DNA of 64,000 nt from Saprospiraceae bacterium (GTDB lineage Bacteria; Bacteroidota; Bacteroidia; Chitinophagales; Saprospiraceae): positions 14,074 to 78,073 of the forward strand of contig JALHQW010000008.1 in NCBI GenBank assembly GCA_022841745.1. Reading direction: 5' to 3'. Both the position numbers and the translations under genes were made by a program. Shown in pieces: positions 53,306 through 61,186 of this stretch. Every line of letters begins with the position of its first letter. Within the stretch, counting starts at the first letter, position 1. A model generated the notes under the pieces. That model saw only the letters and a program-made list of their open reading frames with translations, had not been told where the DNA came from and did no database searches.

Positions 53306-54376
53306 ATGAACCACCGCCGAATCCTGCTCCACCTTGCTTTTTGGCTGGCTTATGGCCTGTACGACGGCTATTTGAACGCCCCTATTTCAGGTAGCTCCTA
53401 TGAGTATCTGAGCTTTGGGGAAAAAATGATGCTTGCCTATTCGGCGGAACTGGTGGTGCTGCTCTACAAAGTCCCTATCACCTATTTTGTCTTGTATTTC
53501 CTTGTTCCTCAATATTTTAAGAAAAGGAACCTCCCATTGTTGGTTGTGTCAATTTTTGGGGTGGCTATCGTTGGCACCCTGCTCGCAAAATTGGTTTGGT
53601 TCACCGTGATTTACCCATACATCTACGAAGTGCCCAGCCCTGAACCAGTGACCAACCTCGCCCGCAGCTTGCTCCGCTGGCTATGGAACTCGCTCGACAT
53701 CCTTCCCCTACTGAGTGTGGCATCGGCCATCAAGTTTTTCCGGCTCGGACTGGCCAGCGCAGAGCGGGAGAAACAATTGGTCGCCGAAAAACTCCAATCG
53801 GAACTCAACTTCCTGCGGGCACAAACCAATCCGCATTTCTTGTTCAACACGCTTAACAACCTCTACCACCTCGCCCGCAAACGCAGCGAGGACACGCCTG
53901 ACGCCATCCTCAAATTATCGGAATTGCTGCGTTTTATGCTCTACGAATGCACGGCTTCGCAAATTCAAATTTCAAAAGAAGTGAAGGTAATTCGGGACTA
54001 CCTCGAACTGGAACGGCTGCGCTATGGCGAACGGTTGAAGGCCAATTTCCAAGTAGAAATGGATAATGAAAACTGCGCCATTGCGCCACTTTTGTTGTTG
54101 CCATTCGTTGAAAACGCCTTCAAACATGGTGCATCGGAAACCCGTGGCGACACTTGGGTTTCGATTTTCTTGCAGGTAAAAAATGGCCAGCTTCAGCTTA
54201 GGGTAGAAAACCCCAAAGCGCCATCGAACGGGGAAATCGTGGAAGGCATCGGCTTGAAAAATGTGAAACGACAGTTGGAATTGCTTTACCCTAAGCACTC
54301 ATTAACCCTTGACAACCAAGGAGATAAGTTTGTCGCAAACCTAAACCTCCCCCTAGAACCATTGCCCCATGACTAA
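53306..54376 (+). CDS. LytS-type sensor histidine kinase
   Basis: The product is 356 residues from the ATG at 53306. Four hydrophobic helices fill the first ~150 residues. The His_kinase domain follows with 'LRAQTNPHFLFNTLNNLYHLA', the phosphorylated histidine lying in NPHFLFN near residue 180. The ATP-binding part has 'LLLPFVENAFKHGASE' and 'GIGLKNVKRQLELLYP'. It is coupled to the LytTR regulator by an 8-base overlap, forming a two-component pair. There is no periplasmic sensor domain of size, so the stimulus is probably sensed in the membrane. Confidence 0.93.
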   Translation: MNHRRILLHLAFWLAYGLYDGYLNAPISGSSYEYLSFGEKMMLAYSAELVVLLYKVPITYFVLYFLVPQYFKKRNLPLLVVSIFGVAIVGTLLAKLVWFTVIYPYIYEVPSPEPVTNLARSLLRWLWNSLDILPLLSVASAIKFFRLGLASAEREKQLVAEKLQSELNFLRAQTNPHFLFNTLNNLYHLARKRSEDTPDAILKLSELLRFMLYECTASQIQISKEVKVIRDYLELERLRYGERLKANFQVEMDNENCAIAPLLLLPFVENAFKHGASETRGDTWVSIFLQVKNGQLQLRVENPKAPSNGEIVEGIGLKNVKRQLELLYPKHSLTLDNQGDKFVANLNLPLEPLPHD

Positions 54377-55082
54377 ACTAAAATGTATTGTCATCGAAGA
54401 TGAGCCTCTTGCAGCGGAGGGCTTGGAGGCTTTCATCCGGGAGGTGCCGTCCTTGGAGTTTATGGCGACATTCCCCGATGCACTGTCCGCCTTGGAACTG
54501 ATGAACAAGCAACAGACGGACGTGATTTTCCTCGACATCCATTTGCCAAAATTAAAAGGGCTTGATTTTCTGAGGTCGCTCAAGCACCCGCCACAAGTCA
54601 TCCTCACTACTGCCTACCACCAATACGCCCTGGAAAGCTATGAACTAAACGTCGTTGACTACCTCTTGAAGCCATTTGGATTTCCCCGCTTCCTTGCCGC
54701 CGTGAATAAGTTAGCTGCAAATAATGTGCAATCAAAAGTTGAACTGACACCAGCCGTCAACCGTCAACCGTCAACCGTCAACCGTCCACACCATTTCTTC
54801 AATGAAAACAAGCGCCAGGTCAAGGTTTACAACGATGAAATCCTTTATGTGGAGAGCCTAAAAGAGTATGTGAAAATCGTGATTTTGGGAGGCAAAACGG
54901 TCGTGACCCGGTTCCAACTCGGCGAATTTGATTCACACCTGAACGACCCAAACCTCGTGCGCATCCATCGTTCCTACTTGGTGGCAAGGGATAAAATCGA
55001 GGCATTCACAGCGGCGGAGGTAGAGATTGGTGGCATGAAATTGCCCATTGGCAGGATTTACCAAGGGCAAGTCCAATTTTGA
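54369..55082 (+). CDS. LytTR-family response regulator
   Basis: The product is 237 residues. The receiver domain (~1-120) has 'CIVIEDEPLAAEGL', phosphoacceptor Asp in 'VIFLDIHLPKLKG' and 'VVDYLLKPFGFPRFL'. A linker near residues 128-140 is encoded by a 7-base tandem repeat. The LytTR DNA-binding domain (~140-237) carries 'ILYVESLKEYVKIVI', 'VVTRFQLGEFDSHL' and 'LVRIHRSYLVARDKIEAF'. It acts with the histidine kinase encoded just upstream. Copy-number change of the repeat would shift the frame before the DNA-binding domain. Confidence 0.94.
   Translation: MTKLKCIVIEDEPLAAEGLEAFIREVPSLEFMATFPDALSALELMNKQQTDVIFLDIHLPKLKGLDFLRSLKHPPQVILTTAYHQYALESYELNVVDYLLKPFGFPRFLAAVNKLAANNVQSKVELTPAVNRQPSTVNRPHHFFNENKRQVKVYNDEILYVESLKEYVKIVILGGKTVVTRFQLGEFDSHLNDPNLVRIHRSYLVARDKIEAFTAAEVEIGGMKLPIGRIYQGQVQF
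54754..54786 (+). repeat. 7-bp tandem repeat (CCGTCAA) inside the LytTR regulator gene
   Basis: Four perfect copies of CCGTCAA (54754-54781) and a fifth partial copy (54782-54786) lie in the linker codons between the receiver and DNA-binding domains. Because the unit is not a multiple of three, loss or gain of one copy shifts the frame. Confidence 0.9.
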
Positions 55083-55170
55083 AAAAACAGGTAGGCCAAC
55101 CCTGAATTTTCTCCTTGCCGTTTGGAAAATACTTCGGTCATTTGCGCCAGCACATCAAATTTTCCAACTA

Positions 55171-55647
55171 ATGAAAATTCAGCAAATCGAGCATAATTTA
55201 GCCGAAATGGGCCTTCACTTTCCCGTTTTGCCCTCCTCAAAGGGCATTTACCAACGCTGCCTCACCGTGGGCAACCTTGTTTACTTTTCCGGCCACGTCT
55301 CCGTGAACACCGACGGCAGCTTAATCACTGGAAAGCTCGGTGCCGACCTCAATGAGGAACAAGGCAAGGCAGCCGCCCAGCAATGTGGCTTGGCCATTCT
55401 AGCCGCCCTGAAAGCGCATTTGGGCAGCCTCGACAAGGTCAAACGGGTCGTCAAATTGCTGGGCATGGTGAACGCCACACCCGATTACCAACAGCACCCC
55501 GTTGTCATCAATGGATGCAGCGAATTATTTGCCTCGCTTTGGGGCCATGAACATGGCGTCGGGGTGCGCAGTGCCGTGGGCATGGGTTCCTTGCCAGGCA
55601 ATGTGGCGGTGGAGATTGAAGGGATTGTGGAGATTGGTGATTCGTGA
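55171..55647 (+). CDS. RidA/YjgF-family protein
   Basis: The product is 158 residues from the ATG at 55171. It contains 'YQRCLTVGNLVYFSGHVSVNTDGSLITGKLGADLNEEQGKAAAQQCGLAILAALKAHLGSLDKVKRVVKLLGMVNATPDY' in that order (read in parts) and ends with 'GVRSAVGMGSLPGNVAVEIEGI'. This is the YjgF-like endoribonuclease/RidA fold, the longer ~150-residue subgroup. RidA enzymes hydrolyse reactive enamine/imine intermediates of PLP enzymes. It lies 44 bases upstream of a PLP-dependent enzyme gene, which fits a RidA role. Confidence 0.9.
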   Translation: MKIQQIEHNLAEMGLHFPVLPSSKGIYQRCLTVGNLVYFSGHVSVNTDGSLITGKLGADLNEEQGKAAAQQCGLAILAALKAHLGSLDKVKRVVKLLGMVNATPDYQQHPVVINGCSELFASLWGHEHGVGVRSAVGMGSLPGNVAVEIEGIVEIGDS

Positions 55648-55669
55648 TTGGTGATGCGTGATTGGTTGG
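55632..55669. repeat. Degenerate short repeat over the RidA stop codon
   Basis: Imperfect units of GTGATTGGTGAT/GTGATTCGTGAT type span the last codons of the RidA gene and the gap before the next gene. They overlap the stop codon at 55645-55647. Confidence 0.55.
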
Positions 55670-55691
55670 CATTTTTTCATCGCAATATTTC

Positions 55692-56792
55692 ATGATATTT
55701 CAAATCAAAAACATCGAGAAACTCGACTCGCCCGCCTTAGTGGTATTTAAAGAACAGGTGGAGCAAAACATCGCCCAAGCAGTGCGCATGGTAGGTGAGG
55801 TGGGCAGGTTGCGACCGCATGTTAAGACCAATAAATCAGCCGATGCTTGCAAGCTGATGTTGGCGGCGGGCATTTCCAAGTTCAAATGCGCCACCATTGC
55901 CGAGGCAGAAATGTTGGCCAATTGCGGAGCAAAAGACGTACTGCTGGCCTACCAACCCATTGGGCCGAAGGCCGAACGATTTGCTGCACTCATCCAAAAA
56001 TACCCTGACACGAGCTACTCCTGCCTGACCGATGACCTGTCTGCTGCTACCGCAATGGCGGCTGTTTTCCACAAAAATGGCTTGGAAGTCCCTGTATTTA
56101 TTGACCTGAACGTAGGCATGAACCGCACGGGCATTGCGCCAGCAAAAGCTTTTGAACTTTACCAAGCCTGTTCAAAATTGCACGGCATCCGCCCAGTTGG
56201 CATTCAGGCTTATGATGGGCACATCCGAGACATGGATTTTGAGCTGCGCAAAGCCAAAAGCGACGCTGCTTTTCAAATCGTATCGGCATTGGCAGCCACC
56301 CTAAAAAATGCCGGATTCACTGCCCCTACCATTATCGCTGGCGGCTCCCCGACCTTTCCCATCCATGCAGTACGGCAGGAGGTGGAATGCAGCCCCGGCA
56401 CCTTTATCTATTGGGACAAAGGCTATTCCGACCTATGTGCTGAGCAACCATTTCGGCCAGCCGCCGCCTTGGTGACAAGGGTCATTTCCTTGCCGGACAG
56501 CACCAAAATCTGCCTCGACCTTGGCCATAAATCCGTGGCAGCAGAGAACGAAATAGTCAAGCGGGTCTATTTTCCCGATGCTCCTGAATTAAAGCCCATC
56601 GGCCAGAGCGAGGAACATCTGGTCATGGAAGCTGGGGAAGGCCACCCCTATAAAGTCGGGGATGTTTTGATGGGTATTCCTTACCATATTTGCCCAACCG
56701 TGGCCCTGTACGAACGGGTTTTTATAATCGAGAACAGCCAAATGACGGGCGAATGGAAAACGTCCAGCCGGGACAGGAGGCTAACGGTTTAG
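55692..56792 (+). CDS. D-threonine aldolase-like PLP enzyme (alanine racemase fold)
   Basis: The product is 366 residues from the ATG at 55692. The N-terminal barrel has 'SPALVVFKEQVEQNI', then 'LRPHVKTNKSADACKLM' with the PLP-binding lysine, 'VFIDLNVGMNRTGI' and 'TIIAGGSPTFPIHA'. The C-terminal domain contains 'ICLDLGHKSVAAE', 'SEEHLVMEAGEGHPYKVGD' and 'IPYHICPTVALYERVFII', with the H-x-C-P metal site typical of D-threonine aldolase/DSD1 enzymes. It probably cleaves or dehydrates D-hydroxy amino acids. It lies between RidA and a dipeptidase, forming an amino-acid handling cluster. Confidence 0.92.
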   Translation: MIFQIKNIEKLDSPALVVFKEQVEQNIAQAVRMVGEVGRLRPHVKTNKSADACKLMLAAGISKFKCATIAEAEMLANCGAKDVLLAYQPIGPKAERFAALIQKYPDTSYSCLTDDLSAATAMAAVFHKNGLEVPVFIDLNVGMNRTGIAPAKAFELYQACSKLHGIRPVGIQAYDGHIRDMDFELRKAKSDAAFQIVSALAATLKNAGFTAPTIIAGGSPTFPIHAVRQEVECSPGTFIYWDKGYSDLCAEQPFRPAAALVTRVISLPDSTKICLDLGHKSVAAENEIVKRVYFPDAPELKPIGQSEEHLVMEAGEGHPYKVGDVLMGIPYHICPTVALYERVFIIENSQMTGEWKTSSRDRRLTV

Positions 56793-56795
56793 CTG

Positions 56796-56853
56796 CGAGT
56801 TGCGAGCTACGAGATGCTTGTAGTTCAACTCGAAGCTCTTAGCTCGTAACTCG
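56796..56853. repeat. Imperfect hairpin between the PLP enzyme and dipeptidase genes
   Basis: Bases 56796-56813 pair with 56836-56853 at 16 of 18 positions around a 22-base loop. The surrounding sequence up to 56878 continues with degenerate GTAACTC/GATAACTC units. It occupies the whole gap between the two genes. Confidence 0.65.
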
Positions 56854-56881
56854 AAACTGGTAACTGATAACTCTTATAATC

Positions 56882-57349
56882 ATGTTCATCTTCGATGCCC
56901 ACCTCGACCTCGCCATGAACGCCATGGAATGGAACCGGGACGTTCGCCTGCCTATTGCCGATATCAACCAACGGGAGGCTGGCCTGACTGACAAACCCGA
57001 CCGTGGCAATGCGACCGTCTGCCTTCCTGAACTCCGCAGGGGAAATATCGGGATGGTCGTTGCTACACAAATCGCCCGCTACGTGGCGCTGGACAACCAG
57101 CTGCCAGGCTGGCACTCCCCGGAGCAGGCCTGGGCGCATACACAAGGCCAATTGGCTTGGTACAAGGCGATGGAAGCTGCTGGCGAATTGGTGCAAGTCG
57201 CTGATTTGCAAGGACTTGAAGCACATCTTGCCCGCTGGAACGACCACACCATTGCGCAAGCAGACAAACCCATCGGCTACGTCCTCAGCTTGGAAGGTGC
57301 CGACTCGCTCGTGTCGGTAGAGCATGTGGAAATTGCCTATCAATACTAA
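56882..57349 (+). pseudogene. Membrane dipeptidase (renal dipeptidase family), 3' truncated
   Basis: Only 155 residues remain of a family that is usually ~320-400. The N-terminus is intact: 'FDAHLDLAMNAMEW' with the first zinc ligands (H-x-D), then 'PELRRGNIGMVVATQIARY' and 'GYVLSLEGADSLVSVEHVEIAYQY', which includes the E-G zinc-ligand motif. The frame then stops, and the following DNA shows no dipeptidase similarity in any frame, so the missing half is not frameshifted but absent. Family members normally continue with G-L-R after AYQY. The catalytic fragment cannot be functional. The break marks one edge of the accessory region to the right. Confidence 0.85.
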
Positions 57350-57357
57350 GGGGGCAA

Positions 57358-57485
57358 ACGCCAAAAGTACAAAGTGGGGTGCAAAAGCCCATGTAAATGC
57401 TGGCATTTCAGCGTAGCGCCCAAATACCAAAAGTACAATTGAAGGCAAATGTAGAGTCAATAATAAAGCGAAACACGCCAAAAGT
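57358..57485 (+). repeat. Three short direct repeats next to the dipeptidase break
   Basis: CCAAAAGTACAA occurs at 57361-57372 and 57427-57438. The related CGCCAAAAGT is at 57359-57368 and 57476-57485. The three sites lie 66 and 51 bases apart, all in the same direction, within 140 bases of the gene break. Spaced repeats at the end of an element are typical binding sites of transposases. Confidence 0.6.
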
Positions 57486-57620
57486 CGCCGATTTACTTCA
57501 ATTCTACCAGTAATAAACTGGTAAAAGGTGTCAGGAATTAAAGATTAGGTGTACAGAAAAGGGTGTCGAATAAAAAATTAGCACAATCTTTGTTCTTCAA
57601 TTATTACTAAAAATAGCAGT

Positions 57621-58643
57621 ATGAAAACCCTTCTGAAAACAATCGCAACCGTCCTCGCAATTGCTGTATTCTTACAGCCATCAGCCGTCACAGCCCAAGG
57701 TTCTTACGTTTACGGCTTGGCCTCGCAGATATTAGATGCTTCCAGTCAAAAGTCGAAGAGCAAAAAAGCCCAAAAAATAGCGACAGACCATACCCAATAC
57801 TTCAGCACGTTTGATGGTGATGTGCCAATGATGAGAGTGCCGGAAGAGTCCATAAAAAGTGCAGCCAAGTCGGATATAAAGCAGGTTCAAAACGAACTTG
57901 AAAAGGCACATGATAACTTCGTGAAAGGTGATGAAACCAAGTTGCCAGTTGGCTTTGTGAACGTCATGGAACGGATTGCCGAGTACGACCCTGATTGGGT
58001 AGTTACAAGCTATTGGAGAGAGGCAAATTTCTACGCCCTGAACGAACGGAAAATGGCAGAGGCGAGGCGCATAAAACAGCAGCAAGAACAACTCGACAAA
58101 CAAGAAGAAAAGCGCCAAGAGAGCAAACGCCTCGAAGAGCTTGCCCGTGCCAAGACCGCCCAAAAAGACAGCCTCGAAAGAGTGCAACGGCTTCAGCGCA
58201 TCAACGATGGAAAACGGGCTGACAGCCTCGCTTACGTCTCTCGAACCAAGGGCTTCCACTTCGTCAACACAGAAATGCTAAATCTCAGAGAGAACCCGAA
58301 TGTAAGCAGCAAAGTGATAGCTCAAGTTGGTGCTTGCTCCTACGTGACCATCATTCCTGGGCACGAGTCAAACGGCTGGACAAAGATTGACGCTGGCAAC
58401 TACCAAGGCTATGTCAACGAGGACTATCTCGTGGACAACCTTGACGACATCACCGTCACGGGAGCCGATGTAGCCTTCGCCAAAAAAACCTACTTCACTT
58501 CAGTGGAAACCGCAGCTACCTACGCTGCGCCGTACCGTCGAGCAGTGGACACCAGGATATATTACACTGGGCCAAGAGGCGGGTGCTATTACATCAACGG
58601 GAACGGAAGAAAGGAATATGTTGACCACAGTTTCTGCAACTAA
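57621..58643 (+). CDS. Secreted protein with coiled coil, SH3-like domain and PBCV-type basic adaptor end
   Basis: The product is 340 residues with a signal peptide (to 'SAVTAQGSY'). Residues ~150-205 are a Lys/Glu/Arg/Gln-rich coiled coil ('RIKQQQEQLDKQEEKRQESK'). An SH3b domain follows near 210-280 ('MLNLRENPNVSSKVIAQVG', 'GWTKIDAGNYQGYVNEDYL'). The last ~28 residues 'IYYTGPRGGCYYINGNGRKE...' match the short PBCV-specific basic adaptor motif. It is predicted to act outside the cytoplasm, perhaps bound to peptidoglycan. It is the only leading gene on the plus strand near the element border and may be cargo. Confidence 0.85.
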   Translation: MKTLLKTIATVLAIAVFLQPSAVTAQGSYVYGLASQILDASSQKSKSKKAQKIATDHTQYFSTFDGDVPMMRVPEESIKSAAKSDIKQVQNELEKAHDNFVKGDETKLPVGFVNVMERIAEYDPDWVVTSYWREANFYALNERKMAEARRIKQQQEQLDKQEEKRQESKRLEELARAKTAQKDSLERVQRLQRINDGKRADSLAYVSRTKGFHFVNTEMLNLRENPNVSSKVIAQVGACSYVTIIPGHESNGWTKIDAGNYQGYVNEDYLVDNLDDITVTGADVAFAKKTYFTSVETAATYAAPYRRAVDTRIYYTGPRGGCYYINGNGRKEYVDHSFCN

Positions 58644-58644
58644 A

Positions 58645-58670
58645 AAGCCCCAGCATCTCTGCCGGGGCTT
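58645..58670. terminator. Terminator between convergent genes
   Basis: AAGCCCC (58645-58651) pairs with GGGGCTT (58664-58670), preceded by A5 and followed by a T-rich stretch. It lies immediately after the SH3 protein stop and just before the stop of the minus-strand gene at 58678, so it can serve both. Confidence 0.7.
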
Positions 58671-58677
58671 CTTGTTT

Positions 58678-58944
58678 CTAACCGTATGGTTGCTGCGAGA
58701 TTAAAGGCTCAGAAGGCGGCAGCGAGGCCGCCATGCCCTTTATCTGATGCTCGTCCGGCAACATTTGCTCTATCACGTTCAAAAGGAAGTACAATCCAGT
58801 CTCGGCATAGCTCGGAATCCCGCCTTCCAGGCCCATCAATGCCATTGTAAGCTGGCCGGGAGCCGCTATAAAAGCCGCATAATCCTCCGGCAATACCTTC
58901 ACGGTGATGTGGAGGTTGCCCTCCAAGTCCTTGGTCGCTATCAT
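58678..58944 (-). CDS. Small hypothetical protein of the phage-like operon
   Basis: The product is 88 residues. It begins 'IATKDLEGNLHITVKVLPEDYAAFI' and continues with 'GQLTMALMGLEGGIPSYAETGLYFLLNVIEQML'. There is no signal peptide and no recognised family. Its start overlaps the stop of the BRO-N gene by 4 bases (ATGA), which supports it as a real, co-translated gene. Confidence 0.65.
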   Translation of the reverse strand: MIATKDLEGNLHITVKVLPEDYAAFIAAPGQLTMALMGLEGGIPSYAETGLYFLLNVIEQMLPDEHQIKGMAASLPPSEPLISQQPYG

Positions 58945-59711
58945 GCCAGTGCGGTTTTAGAAGGTGAAACCATCAAAAGCCGCTCGTTCAGTTCCTGCGC
59001 CGCTGTGAACAGGGCGGTAAGCAATGGCTCATCGGGCGTGTAAAAGCCCTTTTTCTGCTCGTAGGCGTAGGCCATCACCTGCGCAGGCGTGAACCGCTCC
59101 AGCAGCGGCAGCCATGCACGGCCAAGCTCGTCGGCGTGGCGGTGCAGCGCCAGCAGGTAGCGCACCCGTTGGTGCAGCTTCGCCGCCTGCTTCTCCGTCA
59201 GTTGCCGCTTGCCGTTCAGGAACTCCTGCACGTACGCCCGGTTGATGGCACCGCTCTCCAGCAAAGCCTCGCACAGCCTGCCCTTGGCCCCGTGACCGCC
59301 CAGCTCGAAAAGCGCCGACAGGTCGGCCCTCAGCTGCACGCTACCGTCCGCCAACGGCGGCGGCGCTGCCGCCGCCGCCTCGTACTTGCCGGTCTTGCGG
59401 ATGGCGGGAAGCACCTCTGCCGTCACCCACTTGCGGAATGGCTTGGCCTCTGGCTTGTTGCTCCTGATAATTAATGTGTATAAACCGCTCTCTCTAACTC
59501 CTGAAACTTCACGGATTTGACCTGACCTTAAAATTTTTAAGGTCAGCTTTTCATCGTCGTCTAGTTTTGTTAAAGCTCGATTTACATTGTCTAGACCCAA
59601 GACATTGCAGACATCTGCCGCAATGAAACAAGGTTCGCCGTCGTGTATTACGACTTCAATGGATTGGTTGCCATACTCGAAGGGTATGACAGATTCTTGT
59701 GCGCTTCGCAT
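58941..59711 (-). CDS. BRO-N family phage antirepressor-like protein
   Basis: The product is 256 residues. The N-terminal BRO domain (~1-115) has 'FEYGNQSIEVVIHDGEPCFIAADVCNVLGLDNVNRALTKLDDDE', 'ESGLYTLIIRSNKPEAKPFRKWVTAEVLPAIRKTGKY', read in segments. The C-terminal half is a different, helical domain. BRO-N proteins are DNA-binding regulators found mainly in phages and viruses, often antirepressors. The alanine-rich linker after residue 115 separates the two domains. It is read together with the 88-residue gene downstream. Confidence 0.92.
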   Translation of the reverse strand: MRSAQESVIPFEYGNQSIEVVIHDGEPCFIAADVCNVLGLDNVNRALTKLDDDEKLTLKILRSGQIREVSGVRESGLYTLIIRSNKPEAKPFRKWVTAEVLPAIRKTGKYEAAAAAPPPLADGSVQLRADLSALFELGGHGAKGRLCEALLESGAINRAYVQEFLNGKRQLTEKQAAKLHQRVRYLLALHRHADELGRAWLPLLERFTPAQVMAYAYEQKKGFYTPDEPLLTALFTAAQELNERLLMVSPSKTALA

Positions 59712-59790
59712 AAAACTAAAATTAAAAAGTTAAAAAAACCCTGGCGCTGCGAAACGCACAATACATCCAATGAAGGACACAAGCGGAGTT

Positions 59791-59820
59791 GCCGGTCGCC
59801 CTGTTGCAACAGGGTCCGGC
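59791..59820. promoter_or_regulatory. Perfect palindrome upstream of the BRO-N gene
   Basis: A perfect 16-bp palindrome (CCCTGTTGCAACAGGG, 59799-59814) is enclosed by GCCGG (59791-59795) and CCGGC (59816-59820). It lies 80 bases upstream of the BRO-N start. It could be a dimeric repressor operator, or a strong hairpin in RNA. Confidence 0.65.
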
Positions 59821-59934
59821 TCGCCAGGGCTGGCTCTTGCAGACTTGTGAATGGATTTCTCCGTTCATTGATAAAATATTATACATTTCGCATCGCAAAG
59901 ATGGAATGAATATTTGAAAAAAACAAGTGGGTGT

Positions 59935-60177
59935 TCAATTGCACCCTGCGTTCATGGCCGAGAACTCCCGCAGCATGTCGGGGTTCATCTTCAGGCACTC
60001 GTCGAGGCTCTGGTAGCCGAGGCATTTGGCCACGTCGTCCATGTTGAAAAACACCTCGCCAGTAACCTTGTGCTTGGCCACCCGCAGCGGGGTATTGCCG
60101 TAGTGGAAGGTCTGCCAGTCAAAGGTCTCGGTGTCGTTCAGGTCGGCCTTGACCATCTGGTTTGGAAAATTTTGCAT
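59935..60177 (-). CDS. Small BRO-N-like protein
   Basis: The product is 80 residues. It contains 'FDWQTFHYGNTPLRVAKHKVTGEVFFNMDDVAKCLGY', the same order as the BRO-N start (short beta strands, then 'F...DVA..LGY'). It ends soon after the 'ECLKMNPDML' helix, so it is a shortened BRO domain, perhaps a remnant or a minimal regulator. It is divergent from the plus-strand gene at 60241 with a 63-base gap. Confidence 0.7.
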   Translation of the reverse strand: MQNFPNQMVKADLNDTETFDWQTFHYGNTPLRVAKHKVTGEVFFNMDDVAKCLGYQSLDECLKMNPDMLREFSAMNAGCN

Positions 60178-60240
60178 TGCATTTTTATTTTAAAAATTTA
60201 CATTTGTCACCGTAAGGAATCACCCACAGCAGCAGGACAC

Positions 60241-60573
60241 ATGAGGCAAAGAATCTATTATGTAAGGACGCTTACTTGCGACCTCGTTACGTCGGCCAAT
60301 TCGTCCCAGGAGGCTAAAAAGTACCTCAAGAAGGGGCTTAGTGCAGCGAAGAAAATGTCAGAGGCTTTCCTTACCACCTTCGATATAGAAGAACGTTCAT
60401 CTCACAGGGAGGGCGACCCCGTCAACAGACACGATTATTTTTTCAAGCTTACTTTCAAGGTTACGGGCGACACTCTTGTGCATTGCCACTATGCCATCCT
60501 TTTCAGGCTTTTCGTTGCCCTCTATAAGGCCGTGAATGCACAACAAAAAGTGGATTTTATAAGCAGGGATTGA
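60241..60573 (+). CDS. Small hypothetical protein on the opposite strand of the phage-like operon
   Basis: The product is 110 residues from the ATG at 60241, with AGGA five bases upstream. It begins 'RQRIYYVRTLTCDLV', has a charged helical part ('SSQEAKKYLKKGLSAAKKMSEAFLT'), and ends 'YKAVNAQQKVDFISRD'. Composition looks like a real coding sequence, but no family was recognised. It ends one base before the stop of the convergent gene. Confidence 0.6.
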   Translation: MRQRIYYVRTLTCDLVTSANSSQEAKKYLKKGLSAAKKMSEAFLTTFDIEERSSHREGDPVNRHDYFFKLTFKVTGDTLVHCHYAILFRLFVALYKAVNAQQKVDFISRD

Positions 60574-60574
60574 A

Positions 60575-61186
60575 CTACTTGTTGCTCGCCCTAACGCTCT
60601 CCGCCTTCCCGCTCCGCTCCCTGTCCAGCTCGGCTCTGTACTTGCCCAGCCACTCGTGCAGTACGGCCATGTCCAGTCGGTTGTAGATGGTGCCGTAGCC
60701 GCCACGGAGCGCCGTCCGGAAGCAAATCAAAACATCCTCCAAACGGAAGCTGCCGTAAGCGCCCAGGATGTCCACGGCCATCGTGCGCATCTGCGCCTCG
60801 TTCATGCCGGGCACGTTCAGTTGCTCACCCAGCCAGACGATGATGAGCAGCAGGGCATCCGTGCAGTCCTGCTCGTTCTTATCGGCGTGTACCCGGAGCG
60901 TCGGGTATTCGGGCAGGGCGGCCAGTTCGGCCTTCAGTGCCTCGCCCTTTTTGTGGATGCCGCTGAGCAGGCGTTCCTGCTCGGCTGGGTCGTTGAAAAG
61001 CTTTGTCCACCACTTGTACCTTCGGCGCTCCTCGTCGAGCTGCGCCTCCAATCGTTGCCTATCGTCGAGGATGCGCTCCATGCGCTGTACGCTCTGGTCA
61101 TTGATCACTTTCATTAAGGTCGCCCCGCCCTGCTCTAATGCCTTCCCTAATGTTTGAGGCTGCTTGCTCACCAGTTGTTTTGCCAT
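60575..61186 (-). CDS. Phage-type helical protein (unknown)
   Basis: The product is up to 203 residues. The start is uncertain: 61186 overlaps the upstream gene by 89 bases, while ATGs at 61114 and 61081 reduce or remove the overlap. The N-terminal part is a coiled coil ('DDRQRLEAQLDEERRRYKWWTKLFNDPAEQERLL'). The C-terminal part has 'MAVDILGAYGSFRLEDVLICFRTALRGGYGTIYNRLDMAVLHEWLGKYRAE', read in segments, a pattern I associate with a family from Bacteroidetes prophages and mobile elements. Function unknown, possibly replication-related. Confidence 0.75.
   Translation of the reverse strand: MAKQLVSKQPQTLGKALEQGGATLMKVINDQSVQRMERILDDRQRLEAQLDEERRRYKWWTKLFNDPAEQERLLSGIHKKGEALKAELAALPEYPTLRVHADKNEQDCTDALLLIIVWLGEQLNVPGMNEAQMRTMAVDILGAYGSFRLEDVLICFRTALRGGYGTIYNRLDMAVLHEWLGKYRAELDRERSGKAESVRASNK

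Noticed and set aside
57350-57620. Frameshifted continuation of the dipeptidase
   Set aside because: All three forward frames were read after the stop; none shows the expected continuation (G-L-R after AYQY, then the H-zinc motifs).
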